Shown here piece by piece: positions 16,693 through 24,450 of a stretch of 64,000 bases of DNA (positions within the stretch are counted from its first letter, which is position 1; each line of letters starts with the position of its first letter). Both the position numbers and the translations under genes were made by a program. The DNA comes from Salinibacterium sp. TMP30 (lineage in GTDB: Bacteria; Actinomycetota; Actinomycetes; Actinomycetales; Microbacteriaceae): the NCBI RefSeq assembly GCF_038397785.1, contig NZ_CP151642.1:2621430-2685429 (forward strand), in the 5' to 3' direction. The notes below the pieces were generated by a model. The model ran no database searches and was not told the DNA's origin. It saw only the letters and a list, made by a program, of their open reading frames with translations.

Positions 16693-17282
16693 GACAGTTC
16701 CTTTCCCAGATAGACCGAGTCAGTGCCACGGGCAACCTCCACGAATCCGAGGTGACGGTAGAACGCGATCGCGTTGTGGTTGTCTTCACCAACATCCAAG
16801 TGGATGCTGTGCACACCGCGCGCGCGAAGCGCGTCAAAAAGTGTCTCGAGCATCGTTCGCCCGAATCCTGTGCCTTGCACTCGCGGCAGCAAGTCGATGT
16901 GGAGGTGCGCCGGGTAGCGCTCGGCTACCGCATCGGGCGAGTGCACGGGTGAATGGAGGTGGCTGATCAGCTCATCGTCGAGTGTTGCGCCGCCGGTGAG
17001 GGGGTACTGTTCGCGCAGCGAAGGCCACCAGTCGCGCTCTTGCCACGCCTCAAATCTGCGGGTGTCGGCAGCGCCGAGCACGTAGCCGGCAACTCCATGG
17101 TTGTCTGCGATCACGAACGCGAAGTCAGGTTGCCCCACCAGATACGGGCCAACATAGACGTGACCCAGAAGGTCGGGGTTCTCGTAGAGAACGCTCCCAT
17201 CGGCGCCCGCATCCGCTGTCTGAAGACAGACGCGGTAGGCACCGGGGAGGTCCTGCAAGCCCGCCGGGCGGATATAGCTCAT
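16689..17282 (-). CDS. GNAT-family N-acetyltransferase
   Basis: 197 residues. The acetyl-CoA loop is QGTGFGRTMLETLFDALRA, followed by GVHSIHLDVGEDNHNAIAFYRHLGFVEV, the typical GNAT C-terminal half. The N-terminal half begins with YIRPAGLQDLPGAYRVC, where the substrate-binding helix is expected. GGTGA precedes the ATG at 17282. It is coupled to the Gfo/Idh/MocA gene and divergent from the GntR regulator. The acceptor is unknown; with the amino-sugar operon next door, an amino-sugar or glucosaminide substrate is possible. Confidence 0.85.
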   Translation of the reverse strand: MSYIRPAGLQDLPGAYRVCLQTADAGADGSVLYENPDLLGHVYVGPYLVGQPDFAFVIADNHGVAGYVLGAADTRRFEAWQERDWWPSLREQYPLTGGATLDDELISHLHSPVHSPDAVAERYPAHLHIDLLPRVQGTGFGRTMLETLFDALRARGVHSIHLDVGEDNHNAIAFYRHLGFVEVARGTDSVYLGKELS

Positions 17283-17306
17283 TGTTTCACCATATATCTC
17301 GCGTCA

Positions 17307-17448
17307 AGTGGTCTATTAATATGATCACGCTACGATATCGAAGTGGTCTAAGATGACTGGCAACCAGAGTTTCCTCTTCGCTGTGGGTCCCGACATCTAG
17401 GCATTGTGCCGGGTATACCTGTGAGCGAGCAGTGCCACTACTGGTCTA
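17307..17448 (+). promoter_or_regulatory. Three dre-like half-sites in the GntR promoter region
   Basis: AGTGGTCTA occurs at 17307-17315 and 17342-17350, and ACTGGTCTA at 17440-17448. The DasR-responsive element is about ASTGGTCTAGACCAST, so each is a good left half, with the right half degenerate. All three lie in the gap between the acetyltransferase and the regulator, as expected for an autoregulated DasR-like GntR protein. Confidence 0.6.
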
Positions 17449-17474
17449 ACAGGATCTTTACCGCACGCCCACAA

Positions 17475-18233
17475 ATGGGCTCTAATGTGAAGGTGACAGT
17501 CGTCGTCGAGTCAACCAGACACACACTGAGAGCGCGCCTACGAGAGCTGGTCGCGTCAACAGAGGTGGGCAAGAGCCTGCCAAGCGAGCGTGACCTGAGT
17601 GCGCAGTGGGGTGTCGCCCGAATGACAATCCGTCGGGCCGTTGACGCACTCGTCGCCGAAGGGCTTGTCGAGCGCCGCCACGGCTCGGGCACCTATGTGA
17701 CTCCACAGCCCTTTGTGCGCCTGCTCGGGCTCACCTCCTTCTCTCAAGACATGCGCGACCGTGGCCTCGAACCCAGCGCCCGACTGCTCGCCTACCGTGT
17801 CGCTGCTGCAGACACCACAATCGCCGCGCAGCTACAGATCGCCCCCGGCGATCCCGTCGTTAGCTTTACTCGGCTGCGATTGGGCGGCGGTGAAGCAATG
17901 GCTGTCGAAACGGTATGGATTCCTCAAGCACTTGTCCCCGGAATTAAGGGTGGCGATCTCGGGGGTTCGCTTTATGAACTTCTCGGAACCCGCTACCGCA
18001 TCGTGCCCGGCGCAGCCAACGTCTCCATCGAACCAGTACTGCCCGATCAGCGTGTGCGAGAACTGCTGACGATTCCCGAAGATCAAGCCTGCCTTCGCAT
18101 CCGCATGGTCGACTCCGACTCGCGCGGCAACATCATCATGATTGCCAACTGCTTCTACCGCGGCGACAAATACCAGCTCACCGCCCAAGTCTCTGGTGCG
18201 GCGTTCAATCCCGAACAAGCAAGGAACCGCTGA
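17475..18233 (+). CDS. GntR-family (HutC/DasR-like) transcriptional regulator
   Basis: 252 residues. The N-terminal winged helix is standard: LPSERDLSAQWGVARMTIRRAV, then VERRHGSGTYV. A C-terminal UTRA ligand domain follows (VRLLGLTSFSQDMRDRG onwards; VSFTRLRL and AVETVWIP are typical). DasR binds glucosamine-6-phosphate-type ligands; this gene heads an amino-sugar operon, so the same ligand class is likely. The frame is open from GTG 17406, but the dre-like site at 17440 would fall inside, so I prefer ATG 17475 (GTG 17487 is possible). The ribosome site is weak. The stop overlaps the next ATG by one base. Confidence 0.88.
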   Translation: MGSNVKVTVVVESTRHTLRARLRELVASTEVGKSLPSERDLSAQWGVARMTIRRAVDALVAEGLVERRHGSGTYVTPQPFVRLLGLTSFSQDMRDRGLEPSARLLAYRVAAADTTIAAQLQIAPGDPVVSFTRLRLGGGEAMAVETVWIPQALVPGIKGGDLGGSLYELLGTRYRIVPGAANVSIEPVLPDQRVRELLTIPEDQACLRIRMVDSDSRGNIIMIANCFYRGDKYQLTAQVSGAAFNPEQARNR

Positions 18234-19156
18234 TGTCTACCGTTCTTGGTATTGATGGTGGCCAATCAGGCATCCGACTCAAAAGCTCTGCCCAAGCAGG
18301 AACGGTCGAGGTTGACGGCGTCAGCCGTCTGGAGGGTGACACCGTGCGCGCAGTGTTCAACGCCATCGCGAGCGCGTGGAAACACGGCCGATTCGAGCCC
18401 GTCGACCGAGTCGTCATGGGACTCACCACGTCACCAGCGGATGCCGCAGCGGCGTCACGCCTCGGCGCACTTGTCGGCGCGGAGACGGGCGCACGAGAAG
18501 TATGGATCGCCGATGACACCGTGACCTCGCACGCCGGGGCCCTCTCCGGCGAAGCGGGAGTCTCGCTGATCACCGGAACCGGCGTCGGCTGCTTGGCTCT
18601 CAAGAACGATGGCGAATCACGGGTCATCGATGGTCACGGCTATCTCCTCGGTGATGCCGGGGGTGGATTCTGGATCGGCAGCCGCGGAGTCTCCGCAGTT
18701 CTTAAGCAACTTGACGGCCGCGGCGAAACCACCATGCTCACCGAGCGCGCCGAAAACCAGTTCGCCGGCTTGAATAATCTCGCCGCACGTATTCACAGCG
18801 TGCGCCGCCCGGTGAACCGCATTTCGCAGTTTGCCCGCGACGTACTCACCGCAGCAGTCGAAGGCGATGCGATCGCAAACGAGATTGTCGACGGCGCGGC
18901 GCACGAACTATTCGAAACCGCGCGCGTCGGCCTCCACTGGGTTGGCGAGGATGCCCCCCTGGCGCTCGGGGGAAAACTCCTCGGCCCCAATACTGTTCTC
19001 TTCGCGCGTCTCGTCGAACTCCTCGCCGCCGATGGACTGTCATTCCGGCCCGCCGATGCCTCAGCCCTCGATGGAGCGCTCCTGCTGGGTGCTGGTGAGG
19101 CCGACAGCATCTATCGCAGCCTCATCCACGTCTGGAAAGAAGAGCCAACATCGTGA
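18233..19156 (+). CDS. BadF/BadG/BcrA-type ATPase, probable N-acetylglucosamine kinase
   Basis: 307 residues, ASKHA fold. Phosphate-1 loop is VLGIDGGQSGIRLK, catalytic-loop region VWIADDTVTSHAGAL, and phosphate-2 loop ISLITGTGVGCLAL-like; GDAGGGFWIG is the hexokinase-like adenosine-side motif of GlcNAc kinases. It would phosphorylate GlcNAc (or glucosamine) released by the cytosolic GH84 enzyme or imported by the ABC system. It is coupled to its neighbours by 1-nt and 4-nt overlaps. Confidence 0.82.
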   Translation: MSTVLGIDGGQSGIRLKSSAQAGTVEVDGVSRLEGDTVRAVFNAIASAWKHGRFEPVDRVVMGLTTSPADAAAASRLGALVGAETGAREVWIADDTVTSHAGALSGEAGVSLITGTGVGCLALKNDGESRVIDGHGYLLGDAGGGFWIGSRGVSAVLKQLDGRGETTMLTERAENQFAGLNNLAARIHSVRRPVNRISQFARDVLTAAVEGDAIANEIVDGAAHELFETARVGLHWVGEDAPLALGGKLLGPNTVLFARLVELLAADGLSFRPADASALDGALLLGAGEADSIYRSLIHVWKEEPTS

Positions 19157-19920
19157 CCGCGATCACCCCCACCAACCCAAATACCCGGGATGAGGCATCC
19201 CCTGCCGACCGGTACCTGACGCACGCGATCGAACTCATCGAACGGCTGCGTACCGCCGAAGCAGCAAACCTCATTGCGGCATCCCGGCTAATCGCAAACA
19301 CGCTGATTGGTCACCACACCGTCCACGTGTTTGGCACCGGCCACTCACACATGCTCGCCGAGGAACTCTTCTACCGAGCCGGTGGACTTGTCAGCGTTCG
19401 GCCGCTGCTCTTTGAGGGCCTGATGCTGCACTCAAGTGCCCCCCTCAGCACCTCACTCGAACGACTTCCCGGCCTTGCCGAGGCCCTGCTCCTCGACCAC
19501 CCGATTACGGCAGGCGATGTACTCATCGTCGCCTCAAACTCCGGAAGCAATGCGGTTACCTCCGAGCTCGTGCAGCGCGTTATGGCCGAGGGCATTCCCG
19601 TCATTGCCCTCACGAGTCTCAATCACGCAACCTCACCGGCCGCTCGACCGACAAACCTCCCTAGACTGCATGAATTAGCCACAGTCGTTATCGACAACGG
19701 CGGATGTGTTGGTGATGCGGCTGTAGACATCACCGGGATTGATACGCGCGTCTCTGCCACCTCGACCGTGGTCGGCGCTGCAATTCTCAATGCCGTGATG
19801 GCCGAAGCGATTCAGTTAGCCGTCAACGAAGGCGTTGTTCCCGATATTTACGAGAGCAGCAACACCAGCAGTGGCGACACAACGAACCACAAATTCACCA
19901 GCAAGGGGGCTTCGGTATGA
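19153..19920 (+). CDS. SIS-domain phosphosugar-binding protein (UPF0309-like)
   Basis: 255 residues. One SIS domain: VHVFGTGHSHMLAEELFYRA (sugar-phosphate loop), VLIVASNSGSNAVTSELVQ and VIALTSLNHA. The C-terminal VPDIYESSNTSSGDTTN is characteristic of the UPF0309 branch. It should bind an amino-sugar 6-phosphate, acting as isomerase, etherase or dehydratase; from memory, a Streptomyces member acts on GlcNAc-6-phosphate, which I cannot confirm here. No nagA or nagB is in the window, so this protein may handle the kinase product. GTG start overlapping the kinase stop by 4 nt. Confidence 0.83.
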   Translation: MTAITPTNPNTRDEASPADRYLTHAIELIERLRTAEAANLIAASRLIANTLIGHHTVHVFGTGHSHMLAEELFYRAGGLVSVRPLLFEGLMLHSSAPLSTSLERLPGLAEALLLDHPITAGDVLIVASNSGSNAVTSELVQRVMAEGIPVIALTSLNHATSPAARPTNLPRLHELATVVIDNGGCVGDAAVDITGIDTRVSATSTVVGAAILNAVMAEAIQLAVNEGVVPDIYESSNTSSGDTTNHKFTSKGASV

Positions 19921-21308
19921 CAGCCACCTCCGAGCGCGGCGTTGTGCACACATCACCGTTTGCTGTCCGAGGGGTGATTGAAGGGTTCTACGGACCACCA
20001 TGGAGTCACGCCCAGCGACTCAACCTCATTGACTTTCTCGCCACACGTGGAATGAACACCTTCGTCTACGCGCCCAAAGACGATCCTCTCGTGCGGCAGG
20101 AATGGCGTAGCACCTACGGCGGCACCGAGCTTGCCCGCCTGGCCGAACTGATCGCACGGTGTGCCGAGCACGACATGACCTTCATGTACTGCCTCTCCCC
20201 CGGGCTCACCATCAAGTACTCCAGCAGCGACGACCTCGAGAGGCTGCTCGCCAAATATGGTGCTGTGCGCGAACTAGGCGTCAGCAGTTTCGGGTTGCTT
20301 CTCGACGACATTCCGGCCCAATTGCAGCATCCGCAAGACAAGACGGCATTCACCGATCTGGTCGAGGCCCAGCAGTCGCTCATCGGCAGCGTGTTTTCGC
20401 ACTTCTCCGCTGACCTTCACCTCACCGTGTGCCCCACGCAGTATTGCGGCTATGGCACTGAGGAGTACATCAGTCGGCTCGGCACCGGAATCGACCCCCG
20501 AATTGACCTGTTCTGGACGGGTCGTGCAATCTGCTCACCAACCCTCGATCTGACCGACGCGGCCGTTTTCGCCCGCTCGACGGGGCGCCCTGCGACCTAC
20601 TGGGATAACTACCCTGTGAACGATGTGGCGATGGGCCACGAACTTCACATTGGGCCGTACCAAGGTCGTGATCCTCAGCTGTATCGCTTCTCCACCGGCA
20701 TCATCGCCAACGGCATGGAACTCTTTGAGTCATCCAAAATCCCATTTGCTACCATCGCCGACTATCTGAGGGACCCCGAAGGTTACGACCCTGAGGCCAG
20801 TTGGAAACAAGCAATTCTGGATGTCGTTGGCCCCGACAACGCCGCAGATTTCGGTCTTTTTGCCGACACCGTTCGTTTCTCGTGCCTCTCGCCCGACGAT
20901 GCCCCTGATCTCGCCCAGGCTCTCGAGCGCTTCACTTTTGAGTCGGAGTATGGCGATCGCGTCGCCGCCGCTTCCGAACTGCTGCAGCGCGCGGAGTCGA
21001 TGGTGCAGGCTTCCGATCGTCTACTCGAGGGCCCCGTCAGTAATCCGGTACTTATTGCCGAGGTTCGCCCCTGGCTGGAGTCGTTTCGACTGGGCTCGCG
21101 CGCACTTGTTGAGGTTGCGAAGCTTGCCGCTGATAGCCGACTCGATTCGGCTGGCCCCACTGTTCTCCGCCCGTATCTTGATGGGCTGAGAAGCGCCCGT
21201 CGCCGCGTTTTCGGCGACTTGCTCGATATGACTTTGGCGGAACTAGTCTCCGCCGAGGGCTCACTACCCGCACCGCCCGCACCTGCATCATCTACAGCAA
21301 AGGAATGA
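19917..21308 (+). CDS. GH84 beta-N-acetylglucosaminidase, cytosolic
   Basis: 463 residues. The catalytic barrel starts at once: RGVIEGFYGPPWSHAQRL, then NTFVYAPKDDPL and the substrate-assisted aspartate pair in FGLLLDDIPAQ. CPTQYCGYGTEEY, FWTGRAICSP and TYWDNYPVNDV complete the GH84 active site. The ~130-residue C-terminal part is helical, as in O-GlcNAcases. There is no signal peptide or anchor, whereas many bacterial GH84 enzymes (NagI/NagJ, hyaluronidase-like) are secreted and multidomain. It should cleave terminal beta-GlcNAc from imported saccharides or intracellular glycoconjugates. It overlaps the genes on both sides by ATGA. Confidence 0.92.
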   Translation: MTATSERGVVHTSPFAVRGVIEGFYGPPWSHAQRLNLIDFLATRGMNTFVYAPKDDPLVRQEWRSTYGGTELARLAELIARCAEHDMTFMYCLSPGLTIKYSSSDDLERLLAKYGAVRELGVSSFGLLLDDIPAQLQHPQDKTAFTDLVEAQQSLIGSVFSHFSADLHLTVCPTQYCGYGTEEYISRLGTGIDPRIDLFWTGRAICSPTLDLTDAAVFARSTGRPATYWDNYPVNDVAMGHELHIGPYQGRDPQLYRFSTGIIANGMELFESSKIPFATIADYLRDPEGYDPEASWKQAILDVVGPDNAADFGLFADTVRFSCLSPDDAPDLAQALERFTFESEYGDRVAAASELLQRAESMVQASDRLLEGPVSNPVLIAEVRPWLESFRLGSRALVEVAKLAADSRLDSAGPTVLRPYLDGLRSARRRVFGDLLDMTLAELVSAEGSLPAPPAPASSTAKE

Positions 21309-21310
21309 TC

Positions 21311-22582
21311 ATGACCGATAAGCGAAAAACGACCACAGCTGCCGTTGCGGCGCTGAGTGCAACTGCCCTCATTCTCACCGGTTGCGCGGCGGGTGGCGGT
21401 GGTGGCTCAGATGACAATGTTCTGCGCATCGCTATGGGTTCCCCTGGCGAAGCTCAGATTCGGGTGTGGGACGACGTCGCCGCCCAGTTCGAGGCTGCCA
21501 ACCCCGATGTGACGGTCGAAATGAACTATCAAGATGACGACCTCTACCAAACCATTGGCCTCCCGAACCTGCTCAATGGTCGCAACGCTCCTGACATCTA
21601 CTTTGAATGGGCGGGTGCGCGCCTTGAGCAGCGTGCCGCCGATGGTTTTGCTGCCGACCTCACCGCGGCAGTGACGACGGGCCCGATCGCGGGTCTCTTC
21701 GACGAAAATGTGTTCACGTCGCTGACCGTTGATGGCGCAGTAGTTATGGTGCCTCACGCCTCTGACGTGGCAAACGTGCTCTGGTACAACGAAGACATCT
21801 TCGCGGATGCCGGACTCACCCCGCCGACGAACTGGGATGAACTGCTGGCCACTTGTGATGCGCTGAACGCGGAAGGTATCATCCCGATCGCCTCCGGCAA
21901 TAAGGACCTGTGGGCTGCAGGCAACTGGCTTGCCCACATGACCTCACGTGTTGTTGGCGAAGAGGCATACAGTGCTGCGCTTTCTGGTGACTCAGACTTC
22001 AACACTCCAGAGTGGGTCGAAGCATTTGGCTATGTGAAGGACCTCGCAGACCACAAGTGCGTCAACGAGAGTGCGAATGCTGTTGACGACAACGAGGGTG
22101 CCCAGCTCTTCTTCCAGGGCAAGGCGGCAATGCACGCCATCGGGTCGTGGCTCGTGAGTTGGGCAATCGATGAAGCTCCCGACCTCAACTTCGACTACGT
22201 GAACCTGCCCAGCATGCCCGGTGCTGGCAACCAGGACAGTGTGATTGGTGTTGTTACCGGTTACGTCGTGAATGCGAAGAGCAGCAAGCAAGACCTGGCG
22301 GCAGAGTTCCTCGCCCTTCTCAATAGCGATGAGAACGTTCAGGCGTTCATCGGTGCCGAATTGACTCCGATGGCACTTTCGGCATCGTCTGGTGACGAGA
22401 TTGACTCGCGCAGCGCGGGCCTGATCAACATGTTGGAGACCGCTCCCGCCATCGTTCTTCCGCCCGACACCGGCTACGACCTCGAGACCGCCAACGCACT
22501 GTATGCGGCTCTTGCTGAGGTGCTGGGTGGTCAAAGCACGCCCGAGGATGCCGTTGCCGGCATAGATCAGAAGCTCGGCTAA
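21311..22582 (+). CDS. ABC sugar transporter substrate-binding lipoprotein
   Basis: 423 residues. Lipoprotein signal with lipobox LILTGC (Cys near residue 25). A family 1 solute-binding fold follows (MalE/NgcE/DasA type): ELTPMALS and the aromatic-rich middle are typical. ATG at 21311 is preferred because AAGGA (21300-21304) is 6 nt upstream; the alternative ATG at 21305 abuts the site. The gene context predicts GlcNAc, chitobiose or another GlcNAc-containing oligosaccharide. A strong hairpin after the gene probably keeps its mRNA in excess over the permeases. Confidence 0.9.
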   Translation: MTDKRKTTTAAVAALSATALILTGCAAGGGGGSDDNVLRIAMGSPGEAQIRVWDDVAAQFEAANPDVTVEMNYQDDDLYQTIGLPNLLNGRNAPDIYFEWAGARLEQRAADGFAADLTAAVTTGPIAGLFDENVFTSLTVDGAVVMVPHASDVANVLWYNEDIFADAGLTPPTNWDELLATCDALNAEGIIPIASGNKDLWAAGNWLAHMTSRVVGEEAYSAALSGDSDFNTPEWVEAFGYVKDLADHKCVNESANAVDDNEGAQLFFQGKAAMHAIGSWLVSWAIDEAPDLNFDYVNLPSMPGAGNQDSVIGVVTGYVVNAKSSKQDLAAEFLALLNSDENVQAFIGAELTPMALSASSGDEIDSRSAGLINMLETAPAIVLPPDTGYDLETANALYAALAEVLGGQSTPEDAVAGIDQKLG

Positions 22583-22607
22583 CACCTCCCCCGCAAGTTA
22601 GCTAGTG

Positions 22608-22644
22608 TGCTGACCGCCCCCAACCCGAGGGCGGGCGGTCAGCA
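22608..22644. terminator. Intercistronic hairpin between binding protein and permease
   Basis: TGCTGACCGCCC (22608-22619) pairs perfectly with GGGCGGTCAGCA (22633-22644), a 12-bp stem with a 13-nt loop. It follows the binding-protein stop by 25 nt and has only short T-runs behind it. It is best read as a partial terminator or 3'-end stabiliser giving more binding protein than permease, as the malE-malF hairpins do. Confidence 0.7.
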
Positions 22645-22668
22645 TCCTTCTCGAGAGGCACCTAACCA

Positions 22669-23550
22669 ATGAAGCCCAACCGCAGGGCCACCCCGTACCT
22701 GTTCTTGGTGCCGGCCATGGCAGTGTTTGGCTTCGCGGTGCTTTTTCCCGTGATCATGACGATCGCCTACAGCTTCACCGAGTGGAACGGTTACGGCGCG
22801 ATGCAGTTTGTCGGCATCGACAACTACGTCAAGGCGGCGAACGACACGTTGTTCCGTGACTCGTTTGCCCACGTGCTCGTCTACATTGCGGCAACAATTT
22901 TTCTTGAGGTTGTTGTTGGACTGGTGTTGGCGGGTCTCGTCAGCGTGAAGCGCCGTGGCTCGCTGTGGTTCCGAGTGGCAATCTTCACTCCGGTCATGCT
23001 TCCGATGGTTGTTGTCGCGGTGCTGTGGTCTTTCGTCTACAACAATGACTTTGGGTTGCTCAATGCCGCCCTCCAGAACTTCGGACTCGACGATCTGCAG
23101 CGGGTGTGGCTTGGTGATCCTGCAACCGCACTCCTCGCGGTCAGTGTCGTTTCTGGTTGGGTCTATGCCGGTTTCTACATGACGATCTTCTACGCGGCCT
23201 TCAACCAGGTGCCGACGGAGGTCATTGAGGCCGCGCGCCTCGACGGTGCTGGCGAATGGCAACTGTTTCGCCGCATCAAGGTTCCGATGATTCGTAATGC
23301 CGTCACTGTCGCCTTACTTCTGTGCATCACGGGCGGCTTCCAAGGCTTCGACCTGTTCTATGTGATGACCAACGGCGGCCCTTATGGGGCAACCGAGATT
23401 CCCACGACTTATCTTGTCAAGTCAGTATTCACGTTCGGGAATGTTGGCTACGGCTCGGCAATGGCAGTCGTGCTTACGGGTGTTGTCGTGGTGTTGGGGC
23501 TGGTCTTCACGAGAGTCAATCGTGAGAGGCCAGAAAAGGTGAGCGCATGA
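22669..23550 (+). CDS. ABC sugar transporter permease (MalF type)
   Basis: 293 residues with six spans. The ATPase-docking EAA loop is EAARLDGAGEWQLFRRIKVP (about 187-206). N-terminal KPNRRATPYLFLVPAMAVFG is typical of UgpA/MalF-like subunits. It pairs with the next permease (4-nt overlap) and the lipoprotein upstream. No ATP-binding gene is present; actinobacterial importers of this class usually share a multi-sugar ATPase such as MsiK. Confidence 0.93.
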   Translation: MKPNRRATPYLFLVPAMAVFGFAVLFPVIMTIAYSFTEWNGYGAMQFVGIDNYVKAANDTLFRDSFAHVLVYIAATIFLEVVVGLVLAGLVSVKRRGSLWFRVAIFTPVMLPMVVVAVLWSFVYNNDFGLLNAALQNFGLDDLQRVWLGDPATALLAVSVVSGWVYAGFYMTIFYAAFNQVPTEVIEAARLDGAGEWQLFRRIKVPMIRNAVTVALLLCITGGFQGFDLFYVMTNGGPYGATEIPTTYLVKSVFTFGNVGYGSAMAVVLTGVVVVLGLVFTRVNRERPEKVSA

Positions 23551-24443
23551 CCACCGACAGTCGATCGACGACATCCCGCGCATCCAGCTCTGCCTTGCGC
23601 TCATCTTCGGTGCAGCGTTCTGCCGTCGGCCGAATCCCCGATCTGCTGTTCACGCTCTCGCTAGTCGTGATCGCGGTTGTTTTCTTCTTCCCGATGCTCT
23701 GGATGGTGTTCTCCAGTTTCAAGTCGAATTCTGCAATCTTCGCCACCCCGTTTGCGCTCCCGACCGAGGTCGACTTCGGTCGTTGGGCTGAAGCGTGGGA
23801 GATCGGCCATATCGGGCAGTACGCGCTCAACAGCGCGATTGTGACGGGGGCATCTGTGTTCGGCATCCTGCTGTTTGGCGCTGCTGCTGCCTTTGCCTTT
23901 AGTCGCTACCGCTTCCGAGGTCGTAACCTGCTAATGGGGTTACTCGCACTCGGGCTACTCCTGCCGTTGCAGTCATACTTCATTGCGCAGTCCACAATGT
24001 TCACCCAACTGGCCATCACCGATACCCGCTGGGCCCTCATCATCCCGTACACCGCCATGGGGCTGCCCCTCGCGGTCTACCTGCTGAAGGTCTACTTGGA
24101 TGCCGTACCTGATGAACTCTTTGAGGCCGCCCGCATCGATGGAGCTGGTGACCTTCGCGTGTTTGGGTCTATCGCGCTGCCGCTGTTGCGGCCTGGACTC
24201 GCCACGGTTGCGATCTTCTCTGCGCTGTCGAGCTGGAACGAGTTTCTGCTCGCGCTGCTCTACATTCAGGATGACGCGCTCAAAACCATTCCGACGGGCC
24301 TGCTCGCATTCTCCAGTCGGTATGTGACCGACTACGGCCTGCTGTTCTCCGCGCTGTCGATCGTGACGCTGCCCATGATCGTGATCTACATCGTGTTCAA
24401 CAAGCAGATCGTCGAGGGCATCACGGCCGGCAGCGTGAAGTAG
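23547..24443 (+). CDS. ABC sugar transporter permease (MalG type)
   Basis: 298 residues. A 30-residue Ser/Arg-rich cytoplasmic N-terminus is followed by six spans. EAA loop EAARIDGAGDLRVFGSIALP; the C-terminus NKQIVEGITAGSVK is the standard MalG-like end. It ends the operon 7 nt from the stop of the convergent helicase gene, with no clear terminator between them. Confidence 0.93.
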   Translation: MTTDSRSTTSRASSSALRSSSVQRSAVGRIPDLLFTLSLVVIAVVFFFPMLWMVFSSFKSNSAIFATPFALPTEVDFGRWAEAWEIGHIGQYALNSAIVTGASVFGILLFGAAAAFAFSRYRFRGRNLLMGLLALGLLLPLQSYFIAQSTMFTQLAITDTRWALIIPYTAMGLPLAVYLLKVYLDAVPDELFEAARIDGAGDLRVFGSIALPLLRPGLATVAIFSALSSWNEFLLALLYIQDDALKTIPTGLLAFSSRYVTDYGLLFSALSIVTLPMIVIYIVFNKQIVEGITAGSVK

Positions 24444-24450
24444 CGCGCGA

